Shown here piece after piece: positions 40,736-50,800 of a stretch of 64,000 nucleotides of DNA (positions are counted from its first letter, which is position 1; each line of letters begins with the position of its first letter). The notes beneath the pieces were generated by a model. That model was not told the DNA's origin, searched no databases, and was given only the letters and a program-made list of their open reading frames with translations. The DNA is from Nocardia cyriacigeorgica. Lineage in GTDB: Bacteria > Actinomycetota > Actinomycetes > Mycobacteriales > Mycobacteriaceae. Where the stretch lies: NCBI RefSeq assembly GCF_010868145.1, contig NZ_JAAGUY010000015.1, forward strand, positions 86,756-150,755. Reading direction: 5' to 3'. Both the position numbers and the translations under genes were made by a program.

Positions 40736-41956
40736 GTGCCTGTAGCCATCTACATCCTTGGCTTGTCGATATTCGCCCAAGGCACCTCCGAACTCATGCT
40801 CGCGGGCCTGCTCACCGAGATGTCCGCCGACCTCGGCGTATCGGTTCCTCGCGCGGGACTGCTGATCTCGGCCTTCGCCCTCGGCATGCTGGTCGGCGCA
40901 CCCGTCCTTGCGGTGCTGACCCTGCGCTGGTCGCGGCGCACCGCGCTGCTGGCGTTCCTCGCGGTATTCATCGCGGCGCATATCGTCGGGGCGCTGGCCA
41001 CCGAGTACTGGGTGGTCTTCGGAACGCGCGTGGTCGCGGCGTTCGTCTACGCCGGTTTCTGGGCAGTGGCGGCGTCGACCGCTGTCGGCCTGGTACCGCC
41101 GAATATGCGTGGGCGGGCGATGAGCGTGGTGGCGGGCGGGTTGACCGTCGCCACCGTCGTCGGGCTGCCGTTGGGTACCGTCATCGGCCAGAATTTCGGC
41201 TGGCGGGCCGCGTTCTTGGCCGTCGCGGTGCTGTCGGCCCCCGCCGTACTCGGCGTGCTGGCGAAGATCCCCGGTGGACATCCCGCCCAGCCACCGCGGG
41301 TACGAACGCAGCTGAGCGCCATGGCCCGGCCGAGCCTGTGGCTGTCCTATGCGATGACCGCCGTGGCGACCGGCGCGCTGCTGGTCACCTTCTCCTATCT
41401 GGGCGCCATGCTCACCGACACGACCGGCCTGCCCGAATCCTGGGTCCCCGCGGTCTTGGCCGGATACGGCGCGGGCGCGCTGCTCGGCATCATTGTCGGG
41501 GGGCGGACCGCCGACGCACAGCCGATGCGCACGTTGACCATCGGTGTCATGGGGCTGATCATCACCTCGGTGCTGATCGCGCTCACCGCCGTGCACATCG
41601 CACCGATGGTGCTCCTCGCGATCGCGTTGGGCGCGTTCGGTTTCGGCACCAACCCCGTTCTCAACTCCCGTGTCTTCGCCCTGGCACCCGATGCTCCGAC
41701 GATGGCGGCGGCAGTGAACACCTCCGCGTTCAATGTCGGTATCACGGTGGGGCCATGGCTGGGTGGGGTGGCGCTCACCGCCGGGTTCGGGTATTCGACG
41801 ACGGCGTGGATCGGTGCGGCGCTCGGCCTCGCGGCATTGGTTCTGGTGGGCTGGGTAGCGACGCTCCAACGGCGCGACAGGTCCGTCCCCGCCGGCCGTG
41901 CGGCGGCCGGTGACGAGGTCGCGTCCGCGACGGAACCGACGCCGGTCGGTGTCTGA
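40736..41956 (+). CDS. MFS transporter, Cmx/CmlR-like (chloramphenicol-type)
   Basis: 406 residues, 12 helices. The N-terminus MPVAIYILGLSIFAQGTSELMLAGLLTEMSADLGVS strongly resembles Cmx/CmlA-type chloramphenicol exporters and AraJ. FALGMLVGAPVLAVLTLRWSRR is motif A, and LGTVIGQNFGWRAAFLAVAVL is the motif C region. AAGGAAGG precedes GTG 40736. It is paired with the upstream TetR gene. Chloramphenicol as substrate is only suggested by family. Confidence 0.82.
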   Translation: MPVAIYILGLSIFAQGTSELMLAGLLTEMSADLGVSVPRAGLLISAFALGMLVGAPVLAVLTLRWSRRTALLAFLAVFIAAHIVGALATEYWVVFGTRVVAAFVYAGFWAVAASTAVGLVPPNMRGRAMSVVAGGLTVATVVGLPLGTVIGQNFGWRAAFLAVAVLSAPAVLGVLAKIPGGHPAQPPRVRTQLSAMARPSLWLSYAMTAVATGALLVTFSYLGAMLTDTTGLPESWVPAVLAGYGAGALLGIIVGGRTADAQPMRTLTIGVMGLIITSVLIALTAVHIAPMVLLAIALGAFGFGTNPVLNSRVFALAPDAPTMAAAVNTSAFNVGITVGPWLGGVALTAGFGYSTTAWIGAALGLAALVLVGWVATLQRRDRSVPAGRAAAGDEVASATEPTPVGV

Positions 41957-42012
41957 AGCACGGCCGATGATCGCCGCGCCTGAAAGCGATGCGCAGGCGC
42001 GGCGACGCACGT

Positions 42013-44601
42013 CTACGGCGCGGGTGGTCGCGGCTCCCGTTTCCGGGGCTTGTTCGGGCGGCGGGCCACTTCCTGGGCGACCTGTGCCCGGCGTTCGGCA
42101 GGGACAAGAGCGATGATGTCGTCGCGGGAGGTGATCGTGAGCTTCTGGAAGATCGCGGCCATCTGGGCGTCGACGGTCTTGAAGGAACTCCCACGACGCG
42201 CGGCGATCGCGGTATTGGTCCAGCCCGCCGCCGCGAGGGTCGCCACATCCTGCTCCGCCGCGGACAACTCCTGCCAGCGGGTCGGGCGGTGCCGCCGGAC
42301 CGGATGATGCACCGGCAGGGCATCCAGCGACAGGGTGCCGAGGGCCAGTGCGGCCACCTCGCCGAGTTCGGGGCGCAGCATCGCACCCTCCTGCTCGGCG
42401 GCGGTGAAGCCCGCCTCCCCCAGCACCGATCGCGAGATCTGCGCCGCCCGCTCGGTCTCCGCCCGGAACGGAGCGAGGTTGGTGAGATCCACGCCGAGAC
42501 GCCGGCGCAGCGTTCCCGCACCGCCGAGGATCCACGCGACCTCCAGCGCCCATTCACGCGGCAGGCCATCGCGCCCGGGTGGTTGACCGCAAGCGTCGGC
42601 GATCTTGCGCGCGAGTGCCCACGCGTACATATGGACAGCCCACACCGCGCCCCATTGATCACGCATGGCCAGCTGGTTGGCCAGGGTCGTGCGCACGGTG
42701 GCCAGTGCGGTCTCGGTGTCACTGTTCTTGATCAGGGCGAGGGACCAGCTGAGTTCGGCCCAGGATTGTTCCCAGCGTGCCCCGGATCGGCCGGCGTCGT
42801 CGAGGTGGCGTCGGGCGGATTCGAGCGCCTGCGCGGGTGTTCCGACGAAGCCGGTGGCGAGGACTTCGAACATCTCGGTCATCGACGCCGCACCACGGTC
42901 GCCTGCCGCGAGGAACTTCCTGCGCGCCCGCGCGAGCACCTCGATCGCACGAGAGTCGTTGTGTGTCAACATCAACTGACTGCCCCGGGTGAACTCGACC
43001 GGCGCGGGCAGACCGAGATCGACCTCCGGTTCCCTGCGCGCTCGCGCCACAGCGCCGGGATCGGTCACACAGGCAGCGACGCAGTCATCGAGCAGACGTT
43101 CGGCATCTGCGGGAATGCCCTGGCACAAACTGATCCACCCGATCATGGCCATCGCGGTGACCTGCAACTCGACCGGCTGCGGGTCGAGATCGCGGGTAGC
43201 GGCGAGCGCCCGTTCGGCCAGGTGCCTCGACTCGCGCAGCGACCCCTTGAAGAACGGAACCCGCAGGGCGATCAGCCCAACCATGATATCGAGCCCGACC
43301 GTGGCTTCGCCGGGGGTGGCTTCGGCGCTGTCGATCGCGCACAGCAGGTTGTCCCACGCGGCGCGCGCCCACTCCAGCAACACCTGCTCGTCCGGGCCGA
43401 GCCACTCGATGCCCGCCCGGGCGACCTTGTCGCGGTAGTACCGGCGGTGCCGGTCGCTGAACCGTGCGGTCTCCTCACCCCCCGCGCGCTCGCGCAGCCG
43501 TTGCTGGGCGAACACCCGGAAGCTCTCGAGCAACGAGTACCGCACCGTGTCCTTGGTCAGATGCACAGACACGATCGATTGGTCCACCAGGCGATCGAGC
43601 AGCCCCTCGACCTCGTCGCGGGCGATACCGTCCGCGCCCACGTCGGCGGCCTCATCGCAACAGACCGCTTCGATCGCCTCGAGATCGGCGCCGATATCGC
43701 AGGCATCGGCATCGCCGGGATCGGGGTCGTAGCCCGCCGCGAACACCGACAAACGCTCGAACAGCAGCCGCTCCTTGTCATGGCACAGGTCGTAGGACCA
43801 GGCGATGACGTCGCGGATGCCCTGATGCCTGCCGTCGGCGCCGACTCGATGCCCCGGCGACCAGCCCAACCTACGGTCGGACGCCTCACCGGTCAGGTCA
43901 CGCAGGATCATCGACAACGGTTGCCTGCGCAGCCGGGCGGCGGCGAGCTGGATGGCCAGCGGATGGTTGTGCACCCGGCGGCAGATCGCCGTCGCCAGAT
44001 CATGATCCGCGGTGCCGGAAACACTGTGACCGGTCAGTTCGGCCCGCTTCTGGAACATGGTCAGGGCCTGCTCCCCCGACAGAGACCCGACCGGCACGAG
44101 GTACTCGTCGACCCAGCCGATCGCCTCCCGGCTGGTAGCGACCACGGTCAGGCCGGGGATCGCGCCGATCAGGTCGGCGATGACCCGGCCCGCGCCCTCG
44201 AGCACATGCTCGCAGTTGTCCACCACCAGGATCGTCTGCACTGTGCGTCCAACGGCGTCGGTGCGGGTCAGTGTGTCGGCCAGCGCATCCCAGGCCGGGC
44301 GTCCGGAGAAGTCGTCGCTGACCAGCGACTGCGCCAACTCGTTCTCGACCGCCGCCGCATCGGCGCCGCGCGGCAGTCGCGCCAGCCTGACCCAGTGCAC
44401 CGACACCCGTTTGGCCTTGTGGTACCGATGCACCGCCTCGGTCGCCAACCGGGTCTTGCCGATACCGCCCGCACCGATCAACGTGATCAGCCGGGTCGAA
44501 CCGAGCAGCAGGGTGGCGATCTTCTCCAGCTCACGCTCGCGGCCGATGAAGTCACTTGCGGTCGCGGGCTGAGCACCGACGCGCGGAGATCTGGCCGTCA
44601 C
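42013..44601 (-). CDS. ATPase-LuxR family regulator
   Basis: 862 residues. NB-ARC-like ATPase domain with Walker A GAGGIGKT (residues 43-50), Walker B TILVVDNCEHVLEG, and a sensor-like VVATSREAIGW. A TPR-like centre follows, then a C-terminal GerE-type HTH (LSAAEQDVATLAAAGWTNTAIAARRGSSFKTVDAQMAAIFQKLTITSRDDIIAL). GTG 44601 lies eight bases after TATGCT, a leaderless start; an earlier GTG at 44625 is open but inside the promoter. It is divergent from a small unknown gene. Targets are unknown. Confidence 0.87.
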   Translation of the reverse strand: MTARSPRVGAQPATASDFIGRERELEKIATLLLGSTRLITLIGAGGIGKTRLATEAVHRYHKAKRVSVHWVRLARLPRGADAAAVENELAQSLVSDDFSGRPAWDALADTLTRTDAVGRTVQTILVVDNCEHVLEGAGRVIADLIGAIPGLTVVATSREAIGWVDEYLVPVGSLSGEQALTMFQKRAELTGHSVSGTADHDLATAICRRVHNHPLAIQLAAARLRRQPLSMILRDLTGEASDRRLGWSPGHRVGADGRHQGIRDVIAWSYDLCHDKERLLFERLSVFAAGYDPDPGDADACDIGADLEAIEAVCCDEAADVGADGIARDEVEGLLDRLVDQSIVSVHLTKDTVRYSLLESFRVFAQQRLRERAGGEETARFSDRHRRYYRDKVARAGIEWLGPDEQVLLEWARAAWDNLLCAIDSAEATPGEATVGLDIMVGLIALRVPFFKGSLRESRHLAERALAATRDLDPQPVELQVTAMAMIGWISLCQGIPADAERLLDDCVAACVTDPGAVARARREPEVDLGLPAPVEFTRGSQLMLTHNDSRAIEVLARARRKFLAAGDRGAASMTEMFEVLATGFVGTPAQALESARRHLDDAGRSGARWEQSWAELSWSLALIKNSDTETALATVRTTLANQLAMRDQWGAVWAVHMYAWALARKIADACGQPPGRDGLPREWALEVAWILGGAGTLRRRLGVDLTNLAPFRAETERAAQISRSVLGEAGFTAAEQEGAMLRPELGEVAALALGTLSLDALPVHHPVRRHRPTRWQELSAAEQDVATLAAAGWTNTAIAARRGSSFKTVDAQMAAIFQKLTITSRDDIIALVPAERRAQVAQEVARRPNKPRKREPRPPAP

Positions 44602-44755
44602 GGTGGTGCAGCATAGCGGGCGCACGCGTCCGAGATCGTGCTGTTGCCACGGATGCGTGAGATCTACCTATCGGCGCATCGTGATGGATCTGATTCGTCG
44701 CCCGAGATGGCCAGTGGACCGCGGGCGAACACCGATACTGTCAGGACAGTGCCAG

Positions 44756-44992
44756 ATGACCTCTCTGCGCGATGACCGTGACCCTGCGGCGGCCCGGTTC
44801 GAGACATGGCAGGACCCGTGCCGGATACGGGTGCGATTCGACGACCCGGCCATCGAGTTGACCTATCAGGACGAGCGCGCAATCGCGGCGACCTTTGCCG
44901 TGGCAGCGCGAGCCGTCGGTCTTCGCGTGAGCATCGACGGCCAACTCCAATGCGGTCTGCCCGCGCTGCCGTGCCGGAGATTGTGGACCTGA
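44756..44992 (+). CDS. Small hypothetical protein
   Basis: 78 residues from ATG 44756, with AGGA 9-12 bases upstream and a TACTGT -10-like box about 14 bp before the ATG. Sequence ARFETWQDPCRIRVRFDDPAIELTYQDERAIAATFAVAARAVGLRV is mixed alpha/beta; not recognised. The frame opens further upstream without support. It is divergent from the LuxR gene and 92 bp before the StyA-like gene. Confidence 0.5.
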   Translation: MTSLRDDRDPAAARFETWQDPCRIRVRFDDPAIELTYQDERAIAATFAVAARAVGLRVSIDGQLQCGLPALPCRRLWT

Positions 44993-45084
44993 CGCGGTGA
45001 CCGCATCGGCTACCGATGTGGTGGTCCTACCTATCGGCCGACGCTTGCGGTGTTGATGCCGTTCGATACCGGAAGGATCCGCAA

Positions 45085-46284
45085 GTGGGACAGATACAGG
45101 TAGTGGGGGCCGGCGAATGCGGTCTGCCATTGGCGCTGCGGTTGCAACGCGGCGGACATGACGTCTCGCTGGTCACCGACCGGGATGCCGAGGCTGTGCT
45201 GTCGGGCACGGCGACCAGCACCCAGGTCAAATTCGCGCGCACGATCGCCCTCGAAGCGGCTGCGGGGCTGGACTTCTGGGAAACGAAGGCGCCCGCGATC
45301 GGCGGTATCCGTTTCACCATGGCCGTCGACGGTCGCCCGGTCGCCGGCTGGTCGGGGCGGATGAGTAGTCCCGCGCGCAGCGTCGACCAGCGCACCGTCT
45401 TCGCGCGCTGGTTCACCGAGTTCGAGGCCGCGGGTGGGCGGGTGGAGATCACCGATCTATCACTCGCCGAACTCGACCGCAGAGCCGCCGCCCACGACCT
45501 CACCGTCGTCGCCCGGGCCTCGCGCGAGCTGGCCGCATGCTTCTCCGTGGACACGACGGCCGCACTGCCGAACGAGCCCGTCCGCAGCCTCGCCGCGCTA
45601 TACCTGGACGGGGTTGTCCCCGATCCGGAAGGGCTCGGGATCTACGTCGCGCTCCCCGGGCTGGGTGAAGTCGTTTCCACACCTTCGCTGACCGGCCCAC
45701 CCGGACAGGAAAGACGCTGCGACACCTTGATGTTCGAGGCGCTGCCCGGCGGTGGACTCGATGTGTTCACCGCCGGCAGCACGCCCGCCGAACGGCTGCG
45801 GCAGGCGCGCGAGCTCCTCGACCGATACCTGCCACCCGCGCTGGCCGCCCGCTTCCGCGATGCCGAACTCACCGACGCGGGTGCGACGCTGGTGGGTGCG
45901 ATAACCCCGGTGCAACGCGATCCGGTCGGCATCCTGCCGTCCGGACGCCCCGTGCTCGGCGGCGGTGACGTCGTATGCCGGATGGACCCGGGTGGCGCAC
46001 AGGGCGCCAACAACGCCGCTCACTGCGCGGCCTACTTCGCCCAGGCGGTGGCCGACACCCCTGACGGGCCGTTCGATGCGGCGTGGATGGCGGCGGCGGC
46101 GAAACCATGGCTCACCGACATCGCCCGTCCGGCGGCAGTGTGGACGATGACCCTGCTGGACCCGCCGCCCGTCATGCAGCGGCTCATGGACGCGGCCCAG
46201 CACTATCCCGAGCTGGCCGACGCGTTCGCCGAGACCTTCATCGTCCCGGCGAACATGTCGCAGTTGGCCGCTGCCCTGCCCTGA
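45085..46284 (+). CDS. StyA-like (styrene/indole monooxygenase type) flavoprotein
   Basis: 399 residues from GTG 45085 (GGAAGGA seven bases upstream). An FAD Rossmann motif VVGAGECGLPLALRLQRGGHDV with an unusual Cys opens the protein. STQVKFARTIALEAAAGLDFWET and RSVDQRTVFARWFTEFEAAGGRVEI resemble the StyA core, and GGGDVVCRMDPGGAQGANNAAHCAAYFAQAV is the second FAD-binding motif of that group. StyA-type enzymes epoxidise alkenes or oxidise indole using FADH2 made by a separate reductase; no StyB-like reductase is in the window. It converges on a cytochrome P450 gene 19 bp away. Confidence 0.7.
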   Translation: MGQIQVVGAGECGLPLALRLQRGGHDVSLVTDRDAEAVLSGTATSTQVKFARTIALEAAAGLDFWETKAPAIGGIRFTMAVDGRPVAGWSGRMSSPARSVDQRTVFARWFTEFEAAGGRVEITDLSLAELDRRAAAHDLTVVARASRELAACFSVDTTAALPNEPVRSLAALYLDGVVPDPEGLGIYVALPGLGEVVSTPSLTGPPGQERRCDTLMFEALPGGGLDVFTAGSTPAERLRQARELLDRYLPPALAARFRDAELTDAGATLVGAITPVQRDPVGILPSGRPVLGGGDVVCRMDPGGAQGANNAAHCAAYFAQAVADTPDGPFDAAWMAAAAKPWLTDIARPAAVWTMTLLDPPPVMQRLMDAAQHYPELADAFAETFIVPANMSQLAAALP

Positions 46285-46303
46285 CCTGGCGGCCGGTCGT
46301 CTG

Positions 46304-47551
46304 TCACGCCGGGGATGCGGGAAAGACGACCGGCAGAGCGGCCAGGGCCCGGTGGAACGGCCCTGGCCGCCAGGACAATTGGTGCACGGGCACTGCGAGC
46401 CGCATGTCGGGCAGCGCGTCGAGCAGCTGGTCGACGGCGTCCTGGGCGATCAGATAAGCCACGGCGCTGGCCGGGCAGGCATGCGGACCGGCACCCCACG
46501 CCAGATGGGACCGGTTGCCCGTGATCGTGCCCGCACCGATCTCGGGATCGTTGTTGCAGGCAGCCAGCCCGATCACCACCGGCTGGTTGGCGGGCAGCCA
46601 GGTGTTGTCGATCAGAATCGGCTGCCGCGGATAGGTCACGCTGAAGTTGGCCATCGGCGGATCGTGGAACAGCACCTCGTCGAGGGCGTCGCGCGTGGCG
46701 AGGCTGCCGTCGAGCATGCTGCCCGCGAACCGCTCATCGGTGAGCATCAGCAGCAACGAGTTGCTGATCAGGTTCTGCATCGGCTCGTTTCCGGCGCCGT
46801 AGAGAATGCCGAGCTGGTGGATGAGCTCCTCGTCGGTGAAACCAGCCGGATGGTCGATCAGGCGGGAGGTGATGTCGGCGGCGGGGTCGGCTCGCTTCCG
46901 GTCGATCAACCGCAGCATCGCCGCGGCGAGGCGCTGATCGCTGTGCACGGTATCGACGCCCTCGAAGATCGCCGCTGTCGCCGCTGCGATCTCGTTGCCT
47001 ATCTCCGGCGGGCAGCCGAGTATCGCGTTGATCGCCCGGAAGGCCAGCGGGGCTGCGTAGGCATGATGCAAATCGGCGGCGCCGGACGCACGAAAGGTAT
47101 CGATCAACGTGGTCGCGATGTTTTCCACCGTGTCGTGCAGGCTGTGCAGATCCACGCCCTCGATGCTCGCGGTTGCGGCTCGCCGGTATCTGTCGTGTTC
47201 GGCGCCCGCACTCCGCAGGGCGTTCGGGCGCCAGGACAGGATCGGCAGCACCGGGCAGTCGGGGGCGATCCCGGGTTCCCACGCACGGGGATCGGCCGGG
47301 AAATGCTCGGGGTCGTGCATGATCCGCACCGCTGTCCGGTAACCGATCACCAGCGTCGCCGGTACGCCCGGAGCCAGCGCCACCGGCACGATCGAGCCGT
47401 ACCGGGCACGCATGTCCCGATAGGCACTATGCGGATCGGCGGCGAATTCCGGGGTATGCAGCAGGACCCTGTCCTGATCGGTGTGGACAGGCGAGCTGTG
47501 ATGCGGCACCGGGCACTGCCCGGGTCGGTCGGATTCCTGCGGCATGCGCAA
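46304..47551 (-). CDS. Atypical cytochrome P450 lacking ExxR (CYP157-like)
   Basis: 415 residues from TTG 47551 (GGGAG seven bases upstream). Heme ligand Cys 359 lies in HLAWGAGPHACPASAVAY. The K-helix reads ALDEVLFHDPPM (residues 289-300), so the otherwise invariant ExxR is E-V-L-F. The I-helix GAGNEPM (252-258) lacks the conserved acid-Thr pair. The H-x-x-x-R of the C-helix (EHDRYRR) is kept. Streptomyces CYP157 members, often in conservon operons, also lack ExxR; no conservon genes are next to this one. Substrate unknown, and oxygen activation may be unusual. Confidence 0.82.
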   Translation of the reverse strand: MRMPQESDRPGQCPVPHHSSPVHTDQDRVLLHTPEFAADPHSAYRDMRARYGSIVPVALAPGVPATLVIGYRTAVRIMHDPEHFPADPRAWEPGIAPDCPVLPILSWRPNALRSAGAEHDRYRRAATASIEGVDLHSLHDTVENIATTLIDTFRASGAADLHHAYAAPLAFRAINAILGCPPEIGNEIAAATAAIFEGVDTVHSDQRLAAAMLRLIDRKRADPAADITSRLIDHPAGFTDEELIHQLGILYGAGNEPMQNLISNSLLLMLTDERFAGSMLDGSLATRDALDEVLFHDPPMANFSVTYPRQPILIDNTWLPANQPVVIGLAACNNDPEIGAGTITGNRSHLAWGAGPHACPASAVAYLIAQDAVDQLLDALPDMRLAVPVHQLSWRPGPFHRALAALPVVFPASPA

Positions 47552-47885
47552 TGGCGGGCTCCCACGGTAGGACCGGTGACGAAAGCCATGAACCGGGCCG
47601 TGCGGCGCGGTCGACGACGGACCGAGAATGCGCCGATAGGTAGATCGACGGCATCGGTAGGTGCCGAGTGTGTTGCGGTCGCGCCGTCATCTGGGTGTCC
47701 GATCAGGACAGTGATCGAGGCTGCCATGCCTCCGGTGAACGACGCGCCGACGACCCATTTCGGGCGACACGCCGAGCTCGGTGCGACCTGTCTCTCCCTG
47801 CCGGAGAGCCTCGGCGAAGCTGTCGGTGCCCCAGCCTAGAATCTGATCGCCAACCCCCGTCGAGACCTTGGGAGGAAGGACCGTC
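47552..47885. other. Divergent P450/dnaE1 intergenic region
   Basis: 334 bp between the P450 start and dnaE1. A -10-like TAGAAT lies at 47837-47842, about 44 bp before the dnaE1 TTG. I searched the P450 upstream side for a short RiPP-type peptide gene and found none. No other gene is supported. Confidence 0.5.
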
Positions 47886-50800
47886 TTGGCCGACTCGTCC
47901 GGATCGTTCGTTCACCTGCACAACCACACCGAGTACTCGATGCTCGACGGCGCGGCCAAGATCTCGCCGCTGTTCGCCGAAGCCGATCGGTTGGGTATGA
48001 CGGCGGTCGGGATGACCGACCACGGCAATATGTACGGCGCCTCGGAGTTCTACAACTCCGCGAAGAAAGCCGGGATCAAACCGATCATCGGTATCGAGGC
48101 CTACATCGCGCCCGGTTCCCGGTTCGACACCAAACGTGTGCAATGGGGCGATCCAAGCCAGAAGGGCGACGACGTCTCCGGCTCGGGTGCCTACACCCAT
48201 ATGACCATGGTCGCCGAGACCGCGACCGGCCTGCGCAACCTGTTCAAACTCTCCTCGCTCGCCTCCATCGAAGGCCAGCTCGGCAAATGGGCGCGGATGG
48301 ACGAGGAGATCATCGCCCAGCACGCCGAGGGCATCATCGCGACCACCGGCTGCCCCTCCGGTGAAGTGCAGACCAGGCTGCGCCTCGGCCACGACCGCGA
48401 GGCCCTCGAAGCCGCCGCCAAATGGCAGGAGATCTTCGGGCCCGAGAACTTCTTCCTGGAAGTCATGGATCACGGCCTGTCCATCGAGCGCCGTGTGCGC
48501 GAAGGCCTGCTCGAGATCAGCAAGAAGCTCGGCATCCCGCCGCTGGCCACCAACGACTGCCATTACGTGCACGAATCCGATTCCACGAATCACGAAGCGC
48601 TGCTGTGCATTCAGACCGGTAAAACGCTGTCGGACCCGACCAGGTTCAAATTCGACGGCAGCGGCTATTACCTGAAGCCGGCCGCAGAGATGCGCGCGAT
48701 CTGGGACAGCGAAGTTCCCGGCGCCTGCGACAACACCGTGCGGATCGGTGAGCGCGTGCAGTCCTACGACGATGTGTGGACCCACCGCGACCGCATGCCG
48801 AAATTTCCGGTTCCCGCGGGCGAGACCGAGGCGTCGTGGCTGCGTAAGGAGGTCGCGCGCGGCCTGGAGTACCGCTTTCCGGACGGTGTCCCGCAGAAGT
48901 ACCTCGACCAGGCCGAATACGAGATCGACGTCATCCTGACGATGGGCTTCCCGGCCTACTTCCTGGTCGTCGGTGACCTGATCAACCATGCCCGCGAGGT
49001 CGGCATCCGGGTCGGGCCCGGCCGTGGTTCGGCCGCCGGTTCGCTGGTCGCCTACGCGCTGAAGATCACCAATATCGACCCGCTGCCGCACGGTCTGCTG
49101 TTCGAGCGGTTCCTCAACCCCGAGCGCGTGTCGATGCCCGATATCGATATCGACTTCGACGATCGCCGCCGCGGTGAGATGGTCCGCTACGCCACCGAGA
49201 AATGGGGCAGCGACCGGGTCGCGCAGGTCATCACCTTCGGCACCATCAAGACCAAGGCGGCGATCAAGGACTCCGCGCGAGTGCTGTTCGGCCAGCCCGG
49301 TTTCGCCATCGCCGACCAGATCACCAAGGCGCTGCCGCCGCCGATCATGGCCAAGGACATCTCGGTGTCCGGCATCACCGACCCCGACCACGAGCGCTAC
49401 AAAGAAGCCGCCGAGGTCCGTGAGCTCATCAACAACAATCCCGATATCGCGAAGATCTATGAGACCGCCCGCGGGCTGGAAGGGCTGATCCGCAACGCCG
49501 GTGTGCACGCCTGCGCGGTCATCATGTCCTCCGAACCGCTCACCGACGCGATCCCGGTGTGGAAGCGCGCCCAGGACGGCGCCATCATCACCGGCTGGGA
49601 CTACCCGTCGTGTGAGGCCATCGGTCTGTTGAAGATGGACTTCCTCGGTCTGCGCAACCTGACCGTGCTCGGCGATGCGATCGACAACGCCAAGGCCAAC
49701 CGCGGCGTCGAGGTCGATCTGGACGCGTTGCCGCTCGACGATCCGAAAACCTTCGACCTGCTCGCGCGCGGTGACACCCTTGGCGTGTTCCAGCTCGACG
49801 GTGGGCCGATGCGCGATCTGCTGCGACGCATGCAGCCCACTGCCTTCGAGGACATCGTGGCCGTCGGCGCGCTGTACCGCCCTGGCCCGATGGGCATGAA
49901 CGCGCACAACGACTACGCCGACCGCAAGAACGGGCGGCAAGAGGTCAAGCCGATCCATCCGGAGCTAGAGGAACCGCTGAAGGACATTCTCGGCGAAACC
50001 TACGGCCTGATCGTCTATCAAGAGCAGATCATGCACGTCGCGCAGAAAGTCGCCGGATACTCGCTCGGACGAGCCGATATCCTGCGCCGCGCGATGGGTA
50101 AGAAGAAGGCCGAGGTTCTGGCCGCGGAGTTCGAGGGCTTCGAGGCGGGCATGTTGGAGAACGGCTATTCCAAGGCCGCGATCAAGGCGCTATGGGACAC
50201 CATCCTGCCCTTCGCCGGCTACGCGTTCAACAAATCCCACGCCGCCGCCTATGGCCTGGTCTCCTACTGGACCGCCTACTTCAAGGCCAACTATCCGGCC
50301 GAATACATGGCCGCGCTACTCACCTCCGTCGGCGACGACAAGGACAAGGCCGCGATCTATTTGTCGGACTGCCGCAAGCTCGGCATCACCGTCTTGCCGC
50401 CAGACGTCAACGAATCCGAACAGAACTTCGCCTCCGTCGGCACCGATATCCGGTTCGGGCTCGGCGCGGTGCGCAACGTCGGCTCGAACGTGGTGTCCTC
50501 GATCATCGCCGCGCGCAAGGAGAAGTCGAAGTTCACCGATTTCTCTGACTACCTCAACAAGATCGACGCGATCGCCTGCACCAAGAAGGTCACCGAATCC
50601 CTCATCAAGGCAGGCGGTTTCGATTCGCTCGGGCATCCACGCAAGGGGCTGCTCCTGATCCATTCCGACGCCATCGACGCGGTGATGTCCACCAAGAAGG
50701 CCGAGGCGATCGGTCAGTTCGACCTGTTCGGCGGCATGGACGACGGCGACGACTCCATGGCCTCGGTGTTCAACGTGAAAGTTCCGGACGAGGAATGGGA

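Noticed and set aside
47552..47885. Possible short RiPP precursor gene before the P450
   Set aside because: Biarylitide-type P450s have a pentapeptide gene just upstream; I checked the short ATG frames on that strand and none ends as required.
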